DNA of 64,000 nucleotides, from contig CAYYMH010000019.1 in NCBI GenBank assembly GCA_964472785.1, positions 12,456 to 76,455 of the forward strand, given 5' to 3'. The DNA is from CAYYMH01 sp964472785. GTDB lineage: Bacteria > Zhuqueibacterota > Zhuqueibacteria > Thermofontimicrobiales > Thermofontimicrobiaceae. Positions 9,287 to 18,200 of the stretch are shown piece after piece. Made by a program: the position numbers and the translations under genes. Within the stretch, counting starts at the first letter, position 1, and the number at the start of each line of letters is the position of its first letter. A model generated the notes under the pieces. That model ran no database searches, was not told the origin of the DNA, and saw only the letters and a list, made by a program, of their open reading frames with translations.

Positions 9287-9796
9287 CTACTGTTTAATAA
9301 ACACCGCCGTCATATTACGTCCCTCAAACTGGGGTTCGCTTTCCATTTTGGCGATGTCTTCCAGTTCTTCATTCACCTTATTCATTAATTCTGTGCCCAT
9401 CTCTTTATGGGTAATTTGCCTCCCCTTAAAAAAGATGCTAATTTTAACTTTATCGCCTTGTTCAATGAATTTTCTCGCATGTTTCAGCTTAAAATTAAAA
9501 TCATGTTCTTCAATTTTGGGACTCAATCGTATTTCTTTTACATGAATAATATTTTGCTTCTTTTTAATCTTCTTTTCTTTTTTGCTTTGCTCGTACTTGT
9601 ATTTTCCGTAATCAATAATTTTACATACTGGTGGTTTAGCATTGGGTACAATCTCTACAAGATCCAAACCCTCTTCAAAAGCAACTTCTCTGGCTTTATT
9701 TATATCAAGAATCCCAATTTGTTCTCCGTTAGAACTAATAACTCGAACATTAGGGCTCGTAATTTGATCATTTACTCTTATATCTTTCTTTTTAAT
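9287..9796 (-). CDS. infC: Translation initiation factor IF-3, AUU start
   Basis: IF-3 keeps 30S subunits free and discriminates against non-canonical start codons. The reading frame encodes the whole family sequence, from KKKDIRVNDQI through GLDLVEIVPNAKPPVCKIIDYGKY to the C-terminal domain, 169 aa in all. No ATG, GTG or TTG lies at the N-terminal boundary: an in-frame TAA is at 9814-9812, and a GGAGG site at 9807-9803 is followed by two ATT codons at 9799 and 9796. The second has the better 6-nt spacing. An AUU start is the known autoregulatory device of E. coli infC. Confidence 0.93.
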   Translation of the reverse strand: MKKKDIRVNDQITSPNVRVISSNGEQIGILDINKAREVAFEEGLDLVEIVPNAKPPVCKIIDYGKYKYEQSKKEKKIKKKQNIIHVKEIRLSPKIEEHDFNFKLKHARKFIEQGDKVKISIFFKGRQITHKEMGTELMNKVNEELEDIAKMESEPQFEGRNMTAVFIKQ

Positions 9797-9841
9797 AATA
9801 AACCTCCGTGTTTAATTAAAATTACAATTTGAAAAGAAAAT

Positions 9842-11758
9842 TCAGTCCTTTTGATGTACTTCATCTAAAACCAATTTTTGGAATTGATCGATACTAAAAG
9901 AGCCTAAATCCCCATCCCTTCTTTTTCGAACTGATAAACTTCCGGAACTTTTTTCTTTTTCGCCAACAACAAGCATGTACGGAATTTTTTGCAATTCGGC
10001 TTCTCTGATTTTGAAGCCAATTTTTTCATTTCTATCATCAACCTCGATCCTTAAACTGGCCGATTTGAATTTGTTTTTTAGTTCTTCTGCATAATCATTG
10101 ATCGCATCCGTAATGGGTAAGACAATTACCTGCACTGGTGCAAGCCAGGTCGGGAACGCACCACCGTAGTGTTCAATAAGAGTGCCAAAAAATCGCTCCA
10201 ATGATCCCATCAAAGCACGATGAATCATAATCGGACGATGATCATTTCCGTCCTCGCCACGATATGTAATGTCAAACCGCTCTGGCTCATTAAAATCAAC
10301 CTGAATCGTCGTACATTGCCAGGAACGGTCCAACACGTCCTTTATTTTGATATCAATTTTGGGACCATAAAAAACGCCTTCACCCGGATCAATTTGGTAT
10401 TCGAGTTGCTTTTTTTCCAAAGCATTTTTCAGAGCTTCTGTCGCCAAATCCCAGTTTTCCTGGGTACCGACAAATTTTTCCGGTTGAGTTGAAAGATATA
10501 TTTCATATTTTTCAAAACCGAACGAATCTAAAATAAAAATAGTAAAATCCAGACAACGGATTATTTCATCTTGTAACTGATCTTTGCGACAAAAAATATG
10601 GGCATCGTCCTGGGTGAACCCTCTTACGCGTAACAACCCGTGTAAAACACCGGAGCGCTCGTAACGGTAAACCGTGCCTAACTCTGCCCACCGTATCGGT
10701 AAATCGCGATAACTTTTGCTTTTGCTTTTATAGATTAACAAATGAAACGGGCAGTTCATTGGTTTCAGTTGATAATCAACATTTTCCATCTGCATCGGTG
10801 AATACATATTTTCCGCAAAAAAATCGAGATGACCGCTCTTTCCCCACAAATCGAGCTGCGCAATATGCGGTGTGAATACCAGATCGTAACCTGCTTTTAA
10901 ATGTTCATCACGCCAAAAATCCTCGATTATCTTGCGGATGAGCGCTCCTTTGGGGTGCCACAATACCAGTCCTGCTCCGCACTCTTCATTGATACTGAAC
11001 AAATCGAGTTCACGACCCAACCTGCGGTGATCCCGTTTTTTTGCTTCCTCAAGCTTAAACAAGTAATCATCCAGCAATGATTTTTTCGGAAACGAAACGC
11101 CATAAATTCGCTGGAGCATCGGATTTTTTTCGTCCCCTTTCCAGTAAGCTCCGGACAAAGCCAGCAGCTTAAAATATTTTGCAAATTTCGTTGAAGGAAG
11201 ATGGGGACCGGAACAGAGATCTACGAACTCACCCTCTCTGTAAATGCTGGTAACCTTATCGTCCAACTCCTTGACATGTTCGACTTTGTACGGTTCGTCC
11301 CGTTTTTCAAATAGCGCCACAGCCTCCTCTTTTGAAAGCTCTTCCCGAACAAACGGATTATCCTCTTGAACAATTTTAGCCATCTCTTGTTCGATAAGGT
11401 CTAAATCTTCAGGTGATAGCTGCTTGTCGATATCAAAATCATAAAAGAAACGGTCTTCCAAAGCTGGACCAAAACCAAATTTGGCTTCGGGGAATAAATT
11501 TTTTATTGCATGCGCCATGATATGGGCGGTGCTGTGCCAAAACACATCCATTCCCTCCGGCGTATCATAAGTAATGAAAAACAACTCTCCATCTTCTTTT
11601 AAAGGATGATCAAGATCAATCATTTTATTGTTGAATTTAGCTGCTACGGTCATTTTTGCTAATGACCGGCTTATATCTTCAACAATTTTTTGGGGCGTAA
11701 TATTTTCATCAAATTTTTGTTCAGAACTGTCTGGAAACTTAATTTTAATCGAACTCAT
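9842..11758 (-). CDS. thrS: Threonine-tRNA ligase
   Basis: Charges tRNA-Thr. The 638-aa protein has an N-terminal TGS domain (1-60), the editing domain (about 70-225, with HSTAHIMAHA and the FVDLCSGPH motif), the class II catalytic core (about 240-535, with zinc/active-site MNCPFH and RYERSG), and a C-terminal anticodon-binding domain (about 540-638). It heads the infC operon; a stem-loop at 11800-11838 lies in its leader. Confidence 0.98.
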   Translation of the reverse strand: MSSIKIKFPDSSEQKFDENITPQKIVEDISRSLAKMTVAAKFNNKMIDLDHPLKEDGELFFITYDTPEGMDVFWHSTAHIMAHAIKNLFPEAKFGFGPALEDRFFYDFDIDKQLSPEDLDLIEQEMAKIVQEDNPFVREELSKEEAVALFEKRDEPYKVEHVKELDDKVTSIYREGEFVDLCSGPHLPSTKFAKYFKLLALSGAYWKGDEKNPMLQRIYGVSFPKKSLLDDYLFKLEEAKKRDHRRLGRELDLFSINEECGAGLVLWHPKGALIRKIIEDFWRDEHLKAGYDLVFTPHIAQLDLWGKSGHLDFFAENMYSPMQMENVDYQLKPMNCPFHLLIYKSKSKSYRDLPIRWAELGTVYRYERSGVLHGLLRVRGFTQDDAHIFCRKDQLQDEIIRCLDFTIFILDSFGFEKYEIYLSTQPEKFVGTQENWDLATEALKNALEKKQLEYQIDPGEGVFYGPKIDIKIKDVLDRSWQCTTIQVDFNEPERFDITYRGEDGNDHRPIMIHRALMGSLERFFGTLIEHYGGAFPTWLAPVQVIVLPITDAINDYAEELKNKFKSASLRIEVDDRNEKIGFKIREAELQKIPYMLVVGEKEKSSGSLSVRKRRDGDLGSFSIDQFQKLVLDEVHQKD

Positions 11759-11799
11759 TATCCCTTCTCGTTTCTGTTGTTAATCTGGGGTAAATATCA

Positions 11800-11838
11800 G
11801 ATAGCCGAATCCCAACAATACTCAGAATTCGGCTTATC
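11800..11838 (-). promoter_or_regulatory. Stem-loop in the thrS leader
   Basis: GATAAGCCGAAT at 11838-11827 pairs with ATTCGGCTATC at 11810-11800 (one bulge) around a 16-nt loop, about 40 bp upstream of the thrS start. No T-run follows, so it is not a simple terminator for tRNA-Val. It could be a thrS operator (E. coli ThrRS represses its own mRNA through leader stem-loops) or a processing signal. This role is inference. Confidence 0.35.
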
Positions 11839-11859
11839 TTTAATAACTCCAAATAGTTG

Positions 11860-11933
11860 TGGGCGATACTGGACTTGAACCAGTGACCTCTTGCATGTCA
11901 AGCAAGCACTCTAACCACCTGAGCTAATCGCCC
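11860..11933 (-). tRNA. tRNA-Val (GAC)
   Basis: The acceptor stem GGGCGAT/ATCGCCC with discriminator A, anticodon loop TTGACAT (GAC) and T arm GGTTCAAGTCC form a complete cloverleaf. No encoded CCA. It lies between the terminator of the tRNA-Leu transcript and thrS. Confidence 0.95.
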
Positions 11934-11948
11934 TTTCTATAATAAAAA

Positions 11949-11978
11949 AAGCGCGCCATAAATAAGGTGGCAACGCTT
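11949..11978 (-). terminator. Intrinsic terminator of the tRNA cluster
   Basis: On the minus strand AAGCG-TT-GCCA pairs with TGGC-G-CGCTT around a 9-nt loop and runs into seven Ts. It ends the tRNA-Gly/Cys/Leu transcript before tRNA-Val. Confidence 0.75.
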
Positions 11979-12028
11979 GAAATATTCTTATTTACAGCCT
12001 CCTAATTTGAAAATCTGAGTGTCATTAG

Positions 12029-12115
12029 TGCCGAGGGCCGGAGTCGAACCGGCACGGATATGAAATATCCGAGGGATTTTAAGTCCCTTGCGTCTGCCAA
12101 TTCCGCCACCCCGGC
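12029..12115 (-). tRNA. tRNA-Leu (TAA), complete copy
   Basis: An 87-nt class II tRNA. The acceptor is GCCGGGG/CCTCGGC, the anticodon loop CTTAAAA (TAA), and the long variable arm GGATATTTCATATCC is self-complementary. T arm GGTTCGACTCC. The variable arm differs from the partial copy at 12191-12250, so the two genes are distinct. Confidence 0.95.
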
Positions 12116-12127
12116 ATTGGCTATTCG

Positions 12128-12180
12128 AGGCGGCGATCGGAGTCGAACCGATGAATAGAGATTTTGCAGACCTCCGCCTT
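12128..12180 (-). tRNA. tRNA-Cys (GCA), 3' part only, cut by gap
   Basis: Matches the 3' three-quarters of the complete tRNA-Cys at 12274-12346, including the GCA anticodon loop, T arm, acceptor 3' strand and discriminator T. One base differs in the anticodon stem and gives a G-U pair. The 5' acceptor and D arm are lost in the N gap. Probably an intact gene broken by assembly. Confidence 0.85.
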
Positions 12181-12190
12181 NNNNNNNNNN
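12181..12190. other. Assembly gap (10 N) within the tRNA array
   Basis: Ten Ns join the middle of a tRNA-Leu to the middle of a tRNA-Cys. At least the 3' end of the Leu gene, a spacer and the 5' arm of the Cys gene are missing, so the true gap is more than 10 bp and may hide further tRNA copies. Confidence 0.95.
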
Positions 12191-12250
12191 GGACTTAATA
12201 AGTCCGAGGGATTTTAAGTCCCTTGCGTCTACCAATTCCGCCACCCCGGC
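12191..12250 (-). tRNA. tRNA-Leu (TAA), 5' part only, cut by gap
   Basis: Carries the acceptor 5' strand GCCGGGG, D arm, TAA anticodon loop and a variable arm reading GGACTTATTAAGTCC. The T arm and acceptor 3' strand lie in the gap. The variable arm differs from the neighbouring complete Leu gene. Confidence 0.85.
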
Positions 12251-12273
12251 AAATTTTTTTTAAGTATTCAATG

Positions 12274-12346
12274 AGGCGGCGATCGGAGTCGAACCGATGA
12301 ATAGAGGTTTTGCAGACCTCCGCCTTAGCCACTTGGCTACGCCGCC
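12274..12346 (-). tRNA. tRNA-Cys (GCA)
   Basis: The acceptor stem GGCGGCG/CGCCGCC with discriminator T (typical of Cys tRNA), anticodon loop CTGCAAA (GCA) and T arm GGTTCGACTCC form a complete cloverleaf. It lies 11 bp after tRNA-Gly. Confidence 0.95.
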
Positions 12347-12357
12347 TAAAATAATTG

Positions 12358-12429
12358 AGCGGGAGACGAGGTTCGAACTCGCGACCCCCACCTTGGCAAG
12401 GTGGTGTTCTTCCACTGAACTACTCCCGC
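12358..12429 (-). tRNA. tRNA-Gly (GCC)
   Basis: The acceptor GCGGGAG/CTCCCGC, discriminator T, anticodon loop TTGCCAA (GCC) and T arm AGTTCGAACCT form a complete 72-nt cloverleaf. First gene of the minus-strand tRNA array. Confidence 0.95.
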
Positions 12430-12760
12430 ATTAAACGAATCAAATATAAGTAAAAATTGAAAATTATGCAAGACTTTTTTTAATTTTTTTACATTATCGT
12501 TTGAAAAGATATTTCTTTATTTTATCAGGTATTTAAGTATAAGTAATTTAATTTTATATGAGTTATATATTCTAAACACAAAAGTAACTGTTTTTCATTG
12601 ATTAAAATAATAGCATCTTTTTAAAATGATACATGTCCCAAATTCGACATACTATATATAGTGTGTATATTATTCATTAACCACAACATGTATTATATTT
12701 ATATGGGAACAGTAATTGCATAATTCTAATAAAATTAAATTTCAATTCAAGGGGAAGACA
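12430..12760. other. AT-rich divergent intergenic region
   Basis: About 330 bp between the minus-strand tRNA array and the plus-strand zinc-ribbon-like gene. It must contain both promoters, but no single pair of hexamers stands out. Nothing else recognised. Confidence 0.5.
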
Positions 12761-12985
12761 GTGGAAGAAATAAAAATCAAGGAACTCATCATTTCCTGTG
12801 AATCCTGTGGTACGGTAAAAAAATTCAAGGTTGAGTCTCAGGCAGATTGTGACCGGATTTTTCACAATTTCAGATGTGAGAATAATTGCGGTCGAAGCCT
12901 TTATAGTTTTATAGAAGTCGGAACGATAGAGCGAAAATCAGCATCAAATCCAGTGCATCTAAAATTAGCCAGCGCTGCTGATTGA
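12761..12985 (+). CDS. Small zinc-ribbon-like protein
   Basis: A GTG at 12761 lies 5-9 bp from an AAGGGGA ribosome-binding site and gives 74 residues. An upstream ATG at 12716 would add 15 residues without a good site. Two cysteine knuckles, SCESCG (near 10-15) and RCENNCG (near 40-46), could bind one zinc ion. No signal or membrane segment is present, and there is no recognised family. It stands alone between tRNAs and queC. Confidence 0.5.
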   Translation: MEEIKIKELIISCESCGTVKKFKVESQADCDRIFHNFRCENNCGRSLYSFIEVGTIERKSASNPVHLKLASAAD

Positions 12986-13334
12986 TGTGTTTAATATTCA
13001 ACACTCTAACGTAGAAATAAGGCAAAAAATTTACCTAATACTATGGTGAAATTTTTTTCTTTCTTTTTATCTATCACTCATAAATCTAATAATTTATCAT
13101 CACGACAATATTTAATCAATCATCATAACAGATCATTATCGATCTAATCTAATGTTATTTAACGACATAAGTAATTTTATTATTTGTATCATTTAGAGAC
13201 ATAGTCTCATATTAACACACAGATATATGTTGCTTATGCAAAATATATTACTTTCTTGAAACGCCATCATAGAACGAAAATATATAGTGTAAAAAGTATT
13301 TTCGATACAATCCTCCTTAATCGAAGCGATTTTT
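12986..13334. other. AT-rich intergenic region
   Basis: About 350 bp downstream of both the zinc-ribbon-like gene and queC (convergent). It is low in GC, with no strong hairpin plus T-run, repeat or reading frame that I can support. Confidence 0.5.
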
Positions 13335-14021
13335 TCATTTATAAACCGTTGGGTCATCAACACCCTCCTCTGCAAACCCCTTCTTTCGCAGCAGGCAGCT
13401 ATCGCAGTGCCCGCATGCTTTTCCGTCCGCCGATGGATCGTAACAGCTTAATGTCAGCGAATAATCCACACCAAGTTCCAATCCTTTTTTGATAATCTCC
13501 GCTTTGGTAAGTTTACTTAATGGAGTGTGGATTTTGAACTTTTGCCCTGAACTGCCAGCTTTGGTTCCAAGATTTGCCATGGTTTGGAATGACCTGATAA
13601 ACTCGGGACGACAATCCGGGTATCCTGAAAAATCTACCACATTAGCACCGATGAAAATATCACTCGATCCAATCGACTCTGCCCAGCCCAGCGCAATAGA
13701 CAGAAAAATAATATTCCGTGCCGGAACATAAGTCACTGGAATATTTGCCGCCATCTCCTGCGTGTCACGATTTTTGGGTACATTAATCGTGTCAGTTAAG
13801 GCGGAACCGCCAATTTTTGATAAAGCGATATCGATAATTAAATGCTTTTCAACACCGATCTGTTTTGCTACTTGCTTGGCAGCCTTCAACTCGACCTGGT
13901 GACGTTGTCTGTAATCAAAGCTGATGGCGAACAACTGAAAATCCATGCTTTTCGCTATGGCTAGCGTTGTGGATGAGTCGATACCGCCGCTCAACAATAC
14001 AACTGCTTTTTTGATCATCAC
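13335..14021 (-). CDS. queC: 7-cyano-7-deazaguanine synthase QueC
   Basis: Converts 7-carboxy-7-deazaguanine to preQ0 using ATP and ammonia, for queuosine tRNA modification. The 228-aa protein has the PP-loop LLSGGIDSST at 8-17 and the zinc-binding cysteine cluster CYDPSADGKACGHCDSC near the C-terminus. It overlaps queE by 4 bp (ATGA), the last gene of queD-queE-queC. Confidence 0.97.
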   Translation of the reverse strand: MMIKKAVVLLSGGIDSSTTLAIAKSMDFQLFAISFDYRQRHQVELKAAKQVAKQIGVEKHLIIDIALSKIGGSALTDTINVPKNRDTQEMAANIPVTYVPARNIIFLSIALGWAESIGSSDIFIGANVVDFSGYPDCRPEFIRSFQTMANLGTKAGSSGQKFKIHTPLSKLTKAEIIKKGLELGVDYSLTLSCYDPSADGKACGHCDSCLLRKKGFAEEGVDDPTVYK

Positions 14022-14656
14022 ACTCCCCGTATATTTTTTCCCCAGATGACTTTATGTAACTGAATCTGCAACCGAATCGGTAATGACTTTTCTAAAATCC
14101 ATTCAGCCAAATTGGCTGGTTGCAAAATTTCAAATGCAGGTTGAAAAATGACTGGTACCTTTTCAGTCAGGCTGTGTTTATTGACAAAATCAATCGCCCA
14201 ATCAAAATCTTGCTTATTTGAAATAACAAATTTCAAATTATCCGTTCGTCTTAAGTCATCCAAATTTGGCATAAAAAATTTATCCACTTCTCCACTTCCT
14301 GGACATTTTACATCGACAATCCTCACTATCGGCGATTTTAATGGACGAATATCCAAAGTACCATTAGTCTCAAGTAAAACGGTTTTATTCAACTCAATTA
14401 ATTTTTCACCTAACCGCTCTGTTTCCTTTTGCAACAAAGGCTCTCCGCCGGTAATTTCAACAAGCTCGCTGTTGAAACGATCACTCTGTTTGAGAATTTC
14501 TTCAATCGAAAAATACTCACCATGTTCGTAGGCATAGGGTGTGTCACAGTATTTACACCGGAGATTGCATCCGGTGAACCGGATAAACACGCAGGGAAAT
14601 CCGGCGTATGTGGATTCGCCCTGAATGCTGTAAAATATTTCATTGATTTTCAACAT
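14018..14656 (-). CDS. queE: 7-carboxy-7-deazaguanine synthase QueE
   Basis: A radical SAM enzyme that contracts 6-carboxytetrahydropterin to CDG. The SAM/4Fe-4S motif CNLRCKYC lies near residues 31-38, with EITGGEPLLQ around 68-77. At 212 aa it matches compact QueE. It abuts queD and overlaps queC, so the three are translationally coupled. Confidence 0.96.
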   Translation of the reverse strand: MLKINEIFYSIQGESTYAGFPCVFIRFTGCNLRCKYCDTPYAYEHGEYFSIEEILKQSDRFNSELVEITGGEPLLQKETERLGEKLIELNKTVLLETNGTLDIRPLKSPIVRIVDVKCPGSGEVDKFFMPNLDDLRRTDNLKFVISNKQDFDWAIDFVNKHSLTEKVPVIFQPAFEILQPANLAEWILEKSLPIRLQIQLHKVIWGKNIRGV

Positions 14657-15024
14657 TATTCTTCATAAATTGCTGAATATTTTTCGGATTCACTCACCTC
14701 GACTGAAACAACTTGCAGATATTCCGGTACATTTCGCCTTAATGAATAAAAAATATATTTCGCCAAATTCTCAGATGTCGGATTCAGCTCATTGTCGAAT
14801 GGCGGTATTTCGTTCAACATTTCATGATCCAATTTATCAATAATTTCCTTTAAGTTCTGCTTTAATTGTTTGAAGTCATAGGCAATACCGATTTTGTTTA
14901 ATTGATTTGTTCCAAGTATTGCTTTTACCTGCCAATTATGTCCGTGTATTTTTTCGCAAGCGCCTTCGTACCCTCTTAAACTGTGCGCCGCTGCAAATGT
15001 CATTTTCGCTGCTATTTTGTACAC
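14656..15024 (-). CDS. queD: 6-carboxytetrahydropterin synthase QueD
   Basis: Makes 6-carboxytetrahydropterin from dihydroneopterin triphosphate. The 122-aa protein has zinc His residues in FAAAHSL and HGHNW and the catalytic Cys in GACEKIHGH. A GTG start at 15024 is preceded by GGGAG at 6-nt spacing; the next ATG would remove the first beta strand. First gene of the preQ0 operon. No preQ1 riboswitch was seen in its leader. Confidence 0.95.
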   Translation of the reverse strand: MYKIAAKMTFAAAHSLRGYEGACEKIHGHNWQVKAILGTNQLNKIGIAYDFKQLKQNLKEIIDKLDHEMLNEIPPFDNELNPTSENLAKYIFYSLRRNVPEYLQVVSVEVSESEKYSAIYEE

Positions 15025-15061
15025 TCGTTTCTCCCTGATTTACTATTATATGATTTTTTTG

Positions 15062-15090
15062 AATATAACAAAATAAAATGCATTATTCAA
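15062..15090 (-). promoter_or_regulatory. Sigma70-type promoter of queDEC
   Basis: On the minus strand TTGAAT (15090-15085) and TATATT (15067-15062) are separated by 17 bp, about 40 bp before the queD GTG start. Confidence 0.5.
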
Positions 15091-15111
15091 ATTAAATTTG
15101 CATTAAAACAT

Positions 15112-15143
15112 AAAAAAAGCCCAGATTATGATCTGAGCCTTTT
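15112..15143 (-). terminator. Intrinsic terminator after the C25 protease gene
   Basis: On the minus strand AAGGCTCAGAT pairs with ATCTGGGCTT around CATA and is followed by seven Ts. It isolates queDEC from the protease gene upstream. The plus strand has a weaker TTTT tail. Confidence 0.8.
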
Positions 15144-15243
15144 CGAAATAATTATGCATTTACTTGAAATTAACTAACTATTTTCGGAATCCGGTCTCCA
15201 CTACATTATCAGCCTACAATTAAAACTCCAGCCATTCTAATCC

Positions 15244-18200
15244 TCATTTCATTAACGCCATTTTTCTCATCTCAACATAGTTACCGGCTTCTAATTTGCA
15301 CACATATAATCCCGATGTCACTTTTCTTCCGGAGTCATCTTTTCCATTCCATATCGCTTGATAATGACCGGCAGCTTTTTTCTCGTCTACAAGTGTTCGT
15401 ATCTTTTGACCGAGTGTATTGTAAATACATAATTTCACATTGCTTAATTCCGGAAGCTGATAATCTATTTTTGTTTCCGGATTAAACGGATTTGGATAAT
15501 TCTGGAATAATTTATAACTTAAAGATCCCTTTTCATCGTTTTGAGCGCCAACATGAATCACTGTCTGCGGAGCATTTTGATTTTGTTGGTTAATTCGGAA
15601 TTGTTCAAAATTGACATGACACGATTTTTCTTTTTCTGCAACAACATTAAATGCGAGCTCCAAAAAACAACCCTGCAAATTTTTTGGTTCAAGCGCAAAA
15701 CCAGTTAATCTCAGACGTCCAGCTTCTGATTTATTCAAATATATTTGAAAACCTTCGATCTCTTGTGTTTTTTCCAATGTCACGAATTCGAGGATATTTT
15801 CATCGTAAGTTAGTGTCGCGTCAAAAGAAAGGACGTTCATCTTTTCAGTCACTTTTAGCGGAATTAAAATCTGTTCTTTTGAAAGCACTTCGATTGTGTT
15901 TATCACTGAATCACCGAAATTTTTATCCTTATGTTTCGCTAACAGATTTCCTGGTGACCAGTTTCCGTCAACATCCCCTAAAATGATTGCTCTAAAATCC
16001 TGATTGGCATAATTTGAATTCAGAGAATTATAGTAACGGCTTCCAGGATTAAATGTCCATTCCCCCACCTGTGAATCCTGATTTGGAGTGAGTCCCACAG
16101 CATATTGCGCAATCAAAGAAGCGTCGTACATCTGAACAGATCCGTTCTTATCAACATCTGCGGCAATTTGCTGGTTATCTGTTGCATTGGGAAACATACC
16201 CACCGCAATGCGTGCTGTCAAAGCCGCATCATACCCGATGATGCAATAATTTATGAGTCCTGAACTTTTTGATGCGTCGATATCAAAATTGTTATTTGCT
16301 TGAAGAGATTCAAAGGTGAATGTACCGGAAGAACCGGTTGTTTGAGAATTATGCGAGCCGCCGGAAATTTCAACTTGTGCTTCATTCACAGGCAAATCTG
16401 AACTATGATATTTTATCGTTCCGGAGATGGAATAAGTGCTCGGCTGTGCATTTTTCCCGAGACGATAGAGCGCCGGATCGCCGTACAAATTGAAATCGAA
16501 CATATTCTGCCAGCAAACCCAGCCCCAAGAGCTGTACATGAAATGATTAGCGTAATAGACTTTTGAATTGTAAAGAGCTTCACCTACATTATCGTCATGA
16601 TTGATCAAATAATAGTAGAAATAATAATCCATGGATGCATTTCCGCCGTGATTTTGGTGACGCCAACCGATGCTGTACCAGGAGACCCTGCTTGATGCAA
16701 CAATACCGGAAGAACCACGCCGAATCATGTCTTTTCCCAAATTACTGCTTTCCGGATATCCGTTATTGCAGGAGCACGCAAAGATGATCGGACCACTATT
16801 CGGCAACGAAGAACAATCATTTGAGGAAATCATTGCCTGCCATTTCATTTCTCCGGCGCCACTTTCCGGAACACCATCACCATCGTCGTGATCCCACCAC
16901 TTGCGATAGGCGGCAGTTTTGCTGCCGTGTGCCCACCAGTTTACCATACCGTAATTATGATTTGACCAATCGTTGACAACGTTATTGTGAGTCAAACTTT
17001 GATCACAGGAATAACTCGAAGCGTCAACTCCGGCTTTCTCATACATGGTTGTCGAACTGCCGCCTTTATTGGAAACCAGTGTTTTATGAATTTCCATTAA
17101 TGCGGCGCCATCTGTTTTGGAATATCCCCGGTTATCTTCATTCTGATAATTACTCATGGCGCCAAGCAACAGTGCATTTTTCTTCCATGAACCTCTATTG
17201 CTCTCAAAATTAACTAATTTATCACAAATATCAGAAACTGTCGATCCATCGCTCCAGGGAATACGCCCCACATAAACTTCAGCGACCCAATCGACATTGT
17301 CCTGCCCATATTCGCCGTAGCGGCTATCGCCATCAGAATCCCAGTTCCCGGTCAAATCGGCGTAATAATAATCTGTTGGAGTTGCCTCGCTGGAAGTGTT
17401 CGGTTTCGGATAACAGATTCGCATCGGTACATTATTGACATCGCCTACAAGGAGTACGTATTCGATTCCCCATTCGCCGTATTTGTCGATCAGAAAATTT
17501 CGGATTTTTTCGGGCAAATCGCTACCTGTGTAATTATTGTTTATCCACTCGACGGTCTTAACTGCCACCGAAAAACCAATACTTGTTTTCCAATTGACCA
17601 GTGATGAGACTGAAGACTCCAGGGCATTCGTGGTAATAATGACATAATTATAATTACCCGAGGCTAAATAATTGTTTTTAGGTTTAGGATACCATTCATC
17701 CAGTACCTCATAGTTTTGCAACAGTCTTCGGGCTGATTTCACTATTTCTTCACTTGATGGGTTTTGATTTTTAACAATACTGCGGGTAGTTGAATATTGA
17801 ATAATAATCTCGGCTTTTGGATAGTGTACAAGTATTTCCGAAACCGGATTATAAGAGAAGGGACAAAAAGCAACTCTCACAAATTTATAATCCCGGAATT
17901 GTCCTTCACCATCGTACCAGCCGACATCAGCCGGATAAAATTGATCTGCTGAATAACTTTCCTGCTTATTTTTTTGATAAACTGTTTCAGCCTCTTCGAT
18001 TAAATCTTGTTGCAGGTTCATGGGAAAAACCATTGGTGCAGGAGTTATTTTGAAGTTCCCATCCACCTTCACTTCATCCACACCATTCACTTCAACTGAT
18101 ATAACTTCTGCACCAAACGGAATTGCAAAAAGGAAAGATTTATAAGGCAGCATTGGCTGACCGGGGGTCAGTAAATTGCCAAAATTCTCCATCCGAATTT

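Noticed and set aside
12002..12244. Minus-strand reading frame crossing the N gap
   Set aside because: It is a translation of the tRNA-Leu and tRNA-Cys genes (the AELADARDLKSLG pattern), not a protein.
15025..15061. preQ1 riboswitch before queD
   Set aside because: The short leader lacks the conserved preQ1 hairpin and A-rich tail.
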